In this document: piece after piece, positions 60,276 to 64,000 of the stretch
How the letters are laid out: every line of letters begins with the position of its first letter
Numbering within the stretch: the first letter of the stretch is position 1
DNA from: Flavobacteriaceae bacterium UBA1903
GTDB taxonomy: Bacteria; Bacteroidota; Bacteroidia; Flavobacteriales; Flavobacteriaceae
Direction: 5' to 3'
Assembly: GCA_002337605.1 (NCBI GenBank)
Contig: DDGL01000014.1
Location: 675,770 to 739,769 of the forward strand
DNA: 64,000 nt
Notes under the pieces: generated by a model
Seen by the model: only the letters and a program-made list of their open reading frames with translations
The model's database searches: none
What the model was told of the DNA's origin: nothing
Translations under genes and position numbers: made by a program

Positions 60276-62501
60276 TTAAGAATGGTAAGCTTCCACCTGC
60301 CTGGTAGCTGCGACAACACTTCTGAGACGTTTCCCAAAATCGTACAGCGCTTTAATCTCCTTTACACCAGCAATACGCTCTTTACTAAAAATAAGCAATG
60401 AGTCCCCGTTAGACTCTACATGATAATAGGGGTTGCTCTCAAAAAAGTGTACCAGGTCGTCATCAAAGAACTCCTGAATAACGGCAGTGTTCTCGCCTAA
60501 CAAATAAAAACGCTTATTAAAATCGCGGTGATTTTCAATAGGAATGTCTTTATACCCTGCAAAAAGGTATACTTTTTCTAAAAACCCTTCACGATCCAAT
60601 GTAAACTCTGGAATCTCGTGATTTAAATTTATGTGAAGCATGGTGGTACGCACATTTTCCTTGGCTATAAATGCTCCTTCGGAATAGTTGATGTCGAATA
60701 CCTTAAAAGTTTTTTCTGCATTAAACAACCTATTGTAAATACTCTCTACTTTCTTGGAAGTAAAGAAATGAAACTTATCTAAAAAGTGAAGGTCTTCAGC
60801 TTCTTTAGCTTCGTAATGCATTCCATAATCATCGGCAATTTCCTGTAGGGTGGTCTGTCTTTTGGTCAGGTTTTTTTGAAGTAGCCCTAAATCAGGGATG
60901 AGTCTACGGAGTGCAAAAGGGTGTTTGCTTTCGGCACCGTGAAGGTCGAGTCCAATTACTTCAAAATGGCCACCGCTTTTCAGAAAGACATCTTGATAGC
61001 CGCTTAAGTTGTCCATTACCGTGTGGTCTACAAATTCGCACATAGAGAAGTCTACGACTACGTCTTCACTTTGGGGAATGGCATCTAGTTTTTGCTTCAG
61101 CTTGTAATAGTTTAAGAAGCTACAAAAGTGTTTTACACTCACATAATAATCGTTTTTGGTTCCAATTTCTTTAAACATTAAAACATTCGGCTTCAAAATA
61201 TTCCGAAGAAATAATGAAACACTTTTATTCATCAAAGCGTGAATGATAAAAGTAACGAATACCCCTGCTAAAATCCCTGTTATTAAATCTACGAACAGGG
61301 TAACCATAAGCGTTGTAAAGAAAATAAGCAGTTGCTCTTTTCCTACTGAAAATATCCTTCGGACTAATTTTGGGGATGCCAGTTTATACCCCGTATATAC
61401 CAGAATTGCCATAAGTGCCGGCATTGGAATTCGCGTTAATTGGGTTGAAAATAAAGCGATAAAAATGATTAAAAAGATAGCGTGTGAAAAGTTTGCAGAC
61501 TGGTTGGAACCAGCGTTATTTACATTTACAGAGCTTCGGGCAATTACGGTCACTACATTTATACCTCCTAAAAAACCACTGCCAATAGTGGCCAGACCAA
61601 GTGCTTTTAAGTCCCGGTTTGCATTGCTTCGTCTTTTTTGAGGGTCTAACTTATCTACTGCTTTTATACTTAATAAAGATTCAATACTGGCAATAAGCGT
61701 TATGGAAAAAACACTGATCCAAAACGGAAAACTTCCGACAGGCCCAAAATTTAAAGAGGGTAATTGCGATATAATTTCTCCAGCAGGGGGGATGCCTGAC
61801 AGCATGTAGTTTTCTGAAATAGGGTTCGGACTTTGAACAATGAGTTCGAAATAATAACTGAAAGCAATAGAAAGTAAAACAATCCACATGGGAGCTGGGA
61901 TAAGTTGAAGGTACTTATTTCTAATACGCGGATAGAACACCATAATTGCCAACGCTAAAACACCAGCTAAAGCAGCGTAAACGAGTCCGGTATTTTCATA
62001 TTGAAACACGCCAAAAATAGTTTCGGGGATAGCCAGTAAATAATCCAGGCTGCGTTCCAGAGAGAGTTTGTTGGCTAACATAATATGGAACTGCTTTCCT
62101 AAAATTATGAGTCCAATGGCTGCTAACATTCCTTGTATGGCAGACGATGGGAAAAAGTCGGCTAATTTTCCCATTCTCAGAAATCCTAAAAGTAAGATCA
62201 AGATACCCGAACAAACGATGGCCGCATAGGTCGCTTCTAACCCTAGAGTGGTTACAGCGACTAATAAAACACCCACCATTCCATTGCCCGGACCTGTAAT
62301 GGTTACGTGGCTTCCCCCCAGAAATGAAACTAGCAGGCCGCCAACCACAGCTGTAATAATTCCGGCAATGGGCGGAATTTCGCTCGCCATGGCCAACCCC
62401 AAACCTAACGGAAGGGCAATTAAACTTACCACAAACCCCGAAAAAATATTTTTAGGTAGGGAAGCAAAAAATTCTTTTATGGTGCTCTTTTTAGGGCTCA
62501 T
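60276..62501 (-). CDS. SulP-family anion transporter with STAS-like domain and extended C-terminus
   Basis: A 741-residue protein. Residues about 20-430 form the 12-14 helix SulP core (FSGFVVSLIALPLGLGLAMASEIPPIAGIITAVVGG... GVLIVTG-type blocks, SVNVNNAGSNQSANFSHAI). A STAS domain follows (DVVVDFSMCEFVDHTVMDNL, about 470-560). Then about 180 further residues, beginning LRRLIPDLGLLQKNLTKRQ, do not match anything I know and end VVAATRQVEAYHS. SulP proteins carry sulfate, bicarbonate or dicarboxylates; the local USP and antiporter genes favour bicarbonate or sulfate. Overlaps the USP gene by 4 bp (ATGA). Confidence 0.88.
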   Translation of the reverse strand: MSPKKSTIKEFFASLPKNIFSGFVVSLIALPLGLGLAMASEIPPIAGIITAVVGGLLVSFLGGSHVTITGPGNGMVGVLLVAVTTLGLEATYAAIVCSGILILLLGFLRMGKLADFFPSSAIQGMLAAIGLIILGKQFHIMLANKLSLERSLDYLLAIPETIFGVFQYENTGLVYAALAGVLALAIMVFYPRIRNKYLQLIPAPMWIVLLSIAFSYYFELIVQSPNPISENYMLSGIPPAGEIISQLPSLNFGPVGSFPFWISVFSITLIASIESLLSIKAVDKLDPQKRRSNANRDLKALGLATIGSGFLGGINVVTVIARSSVNVNNAGSNQSANFSHAIFLIIFIALFSTQLTRIPMPALMAILVYTGYKLASPKLVRRIFSVGKEQLLIFFTTLMVTLFVDLITGILAGVFVTFIIHALMNKSVSLFLRNILKPNVLMFKEIGTKNDYYVSVKHFCSFLNYYKLKQKLDAIPQSEDVVVDFSMCEFVDHTVMDNLSGYQDVFLKSGGHFEVIGLDLHGAESKHPFALRRLIPDLGLLQKNLTKRQTTLQEIADDYGMHYEAKEAEDLHFLDKFHFFTSKKVESIYNRLFNAEKTFKVFDINYSEGAFIAKENVRTTMLHINLNHEIPEFTLDREGFLEKVYLFAGYKDIPIENHRDFNKRFYLLGENTAVIQEFFDDDLVHFFESNPYYHVESNGDSLLIFSKERIAGVKEIKALYDFGKRLRSVVAATRQVEAYHS

Positions 62502-63346
62502 TGAACTAGCAGTACATCTGTGGGGAGTTCGGTTAAGATATGTTCAATATCATGAGGAAATAAGCGATCCAAAAACCCCGATTTACCAGGTCCATTCATA
62601 ACAAGTAGATCGGCACGAGCTACCTGTGCATAGTGCCCAATGGTGTACCCGCGTTTCCCAAAAATAGGTTGGGTACGTAAAGCAAGATCTTTTTTATGCT
62701 TTTCGGGAATGGATGCAACAATGGTATTAATTCTTGAGTCTTCCTGGCGACGTAACTTTTCTTTTTTCAGATTGGCGCGGCGTAGTGACTTATCGTCGTT
62801 TATACTAATAGCGACTTCCTGCTGGGTAATTTCCTCTACAATAATAAGCTGCTCAGCCTGTAGCGCACTACCTACAAAAAAAGCGGCTTTAATGGCCTGT
62901 TCTGTTTTTTCGTCTTTTAGTCCGTTTACTACAACGTGCTTGCACTTTATGCGCTCCACCGATGGATTAATAAGTAACAGTACAGAACACTTAGCCCTAC
63001 GTGTAATTTTTCTTGCTATGGAACCTACGTAGTATTTAAAAAAATTCTCACGCTTTAAAGCTCCCAAGATAAGCAGGTCTATTTTTTTCTTCCTAACGGT
63101 TTTAAGAATAGAAGTTACGGGTTCGCCTGGTTCGTAGACAATATCTACTGTAAGCCCATCAATAAAAAAAGGCGCTAGTATTTCTTGAAACTTTGCTGTT
63201 TTTTCTTCGGAAGAGTCACCCACATGAATTAGAATGAGCTTACTTTCAAAAAGCATAGCTAGACGTGCGGCTTCATATAAGTTGGCCTTTAGGCTCGGGG
63301 AAAAGGTGACCCCAATACCAAGGGAGGAAAAATTTGGTTGATTCAA
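62498..63346 (-). CDS. Universal stress protein (tandem UspA domains)
   Basis: A 282-residue protein with two UspA-like domains. The first starts SLGIGVTFSPSLKANLYEAARLAMLFESKLILIHVG with LLILGALKRENFFKYYVGSIARKITRRAKCSVLLL (the G-x-x-x-x-x-x-x-x-G-S nucleotide loop), and the second has LRTQPIFGKRGYTIGHYAQVARADLLVMNGPGKSGFLDRLFPHDIEHILTELPTDVLLVQ. It is encoded upstream of the SulP transporter and would be cotranscribed, perhaps regulating it. Confidence 0.9.
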   Translation of the reverse strand: MNQPNFSSLGIGVTFSPSLKANLYEAARLAMLFESKLILIHVGDSSEEKTAKFQEILAPFFIDGLTVDIVYEPGEPVTSILKTVRKKKIDLLILGALKRENFFKYYVGSIARKITRRAKCSVLLLINPSVERIKCKHVVVNGLKDEKTEQAIKAAFFVGSALQAEQLIIVEEITQQEVAISINDDKSLRRANLKKEKLRRQEDSRINTIVASIPEKHKKDLALRTQPIFGKRGYTIGHYAQVARADLLVMNGPGKSGFLDRLFPHDIEHILTELPTDVLLVQ

Positions 63347-63507
63347 TACAGCTTATTAGGCCGAAAAGATACCAATTTCTGAACGTTCAACCACATGAAA
63401 TGTTGAAAGTCCGTGATATTTAATTCTTCCTGGGCTATTACTATTTTGTTAAATATTTCGGTAGCTTCCTGTATCTTTATATTTTCACACCGAAATACGC
63501 CAATTGA

Positions 63508-64000
63508 ATGTTAGAACTAGCCGGAATTATTATTTTAGGAATTTTTGCCCAATGGGTCGCTTGGAAGTTTAAAATCCCAGCCATCTTACCACTCATCTTA
63601 ATTGGGCTTTTTGTAGGACCTATTTCAACTTTGATTTCAGAAGATGGTACCCAATGGATTCAACCCATTTGGAATACTGAAAAAGGTTTTTTTCCTGGGG
63701 AAAGCTTATTTTACTTTGTCTCTTTGGCTATTGGAATCATTCTTTTTGAAGGGGGGCTCACTCTAAAATTGGGGGAAGTGAAAAAAGTAGGAGGCGTTAT
63801 TGGAAAGCTTATAAGTTTGGGCTCTATCATTACTTTTTTTGGGGCCGGTGCAGCAGCACACTACGCTTTTGGACTAAGCTGGAAAATATCATTTCTTTTT
63901 GCAGGGCTGGTTATTGTAACAGGCCCCACTGTAATTACGCCCATTCTTAGAAATATCCCGCTTAAAAAAGATGTTTCTGCGGTATTAAAATGGGAAGGTA
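63508..64000 (+). CDS. Cation:proton antiporter (CPA family), N-terminal fragment (runs off window)
   Basis: The frame from the ATG at 63508 is open to the window end (164 codons). Its N-terminus MLELAGIIILGIFAQWVAWK is followed by AILPLILIGLFVGP, IGIILFEGGLTLKLGEVKK and FLFAGLVIVTGPTVITPILRN: the CPA1/NhaP-type signature with the GPTV/T motif. It probably exchanges Na+ (or K+) for H+ across the inner membrane. It is divergent from the USP-SulP operon with a 161-bp gap, suggesting shared stress or ion response. Confidence 0.88.
   Translation, partial: MLELAGIIILGIFAQWVAWKFKIPAILPLILIGLFVGPISTLISEDGTQWIQPIWNTEKGFFPGESLFYFVSLAIGIILFEGGLTLKLGEVKKVGGVIGKLISLGSIITFFGAGAAAHYAFGLSWKISFLFAGLVIVTGPTVITPILRNIPLKKDVSAVLKWEG

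Overview
The window comes from the chromosome of a marine-type member of the Bacteroidota, almost certainly family Flavobacteriaceae. The evidence is a low-GC genome, promoter -7 boxes of the TAnnTTTG type, a type IX secretion C-terminal sorting domain, SPxC/LVSC-style lipoproteins, and Bacteroidota-restricted families (DUF4837, DUF4175, GH3-like, rnpA next to an S41 protease). No rRNA, CRISPR array, phage, integrase or insertion sequence was seen. One tRNA gene (Cys, GCA) is present.

Region 1 (1-20.4 kb, all minus strand) is an exopolysaccharide/capsule locus, read right to left. It holds a conserved protein with a nucleosidase-like C-terminus, the four dTDP-L-rhamnose genes (rfbB, A, C, D), a Wzz-like chain-length protein, wecB and wecC (UDP-ManNAc and UDP-ManNAcA), a heparinase-I-like polysaccharide lyase lipoprotein, an MBOAT acyltransferase with two SGNH/AlgJ-like partner proteins, a NeuB-SpsF fusion, a secreted beta-helix protein, an unrecognised lipoprotein, a stand-alone NeuB, a KdsC-type phosphatase, and the first codons of a flippase cut by the window edge. 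No glycosyltransferase or polymerase is inside the window, so the locus must continue to the left. The lyase + MBOAT + SGNH pair + beta-helix set resembles, by architecture, the periplasmic modification machinery of alginate operons, here placed in a rhamnose/ManNAcA/nonulosonate setting. I consider it the most interesting system in the window.

Region 2 (20.6-49.2 kb) is housekeeping: GH3-like adenylating enzyme, M23 peptidase, tatA, DUF4837, LysM lytic transglycosylase, pgk, holB, a methyltransferase, mnmG, ybeY, DUF4175, an AlkB-type hydroxylase, a T9SS beta-propeller-like protein, gltX, an SPFH protein, a YtxH/holin-type stress trio, glnS, folB, tRNA-Cys, a LysE-type exporter and rnr. Two parS-like 16-mers bracket mnmG precisely, one just before its start and one just past its stop.

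Region 3 (49.2-64 kb) starts with a 0.6-kb AT-rich gap holding several DnaA-box-like 9-mers (a weak replication-origin candidate). It continues with rpiB, a CDF metal exporter, an ElaA-type acetyltransferase, a sterol-desaturase-type hydroxylase, the rnpA-dinB-ctpA group, an M1 aminopeptidase, a subtilase, an MBL hydrolase, a SulP transporter with an unusual C-terminal extension, a universal stress protein, and the start of a cation:proton antiporter that leaves the window. Several gene starts were moved downstream of the longest ORF using promoter, signal-peptide or family-alignment reasoning. All functional calls are from reading motifs; no database search was run.
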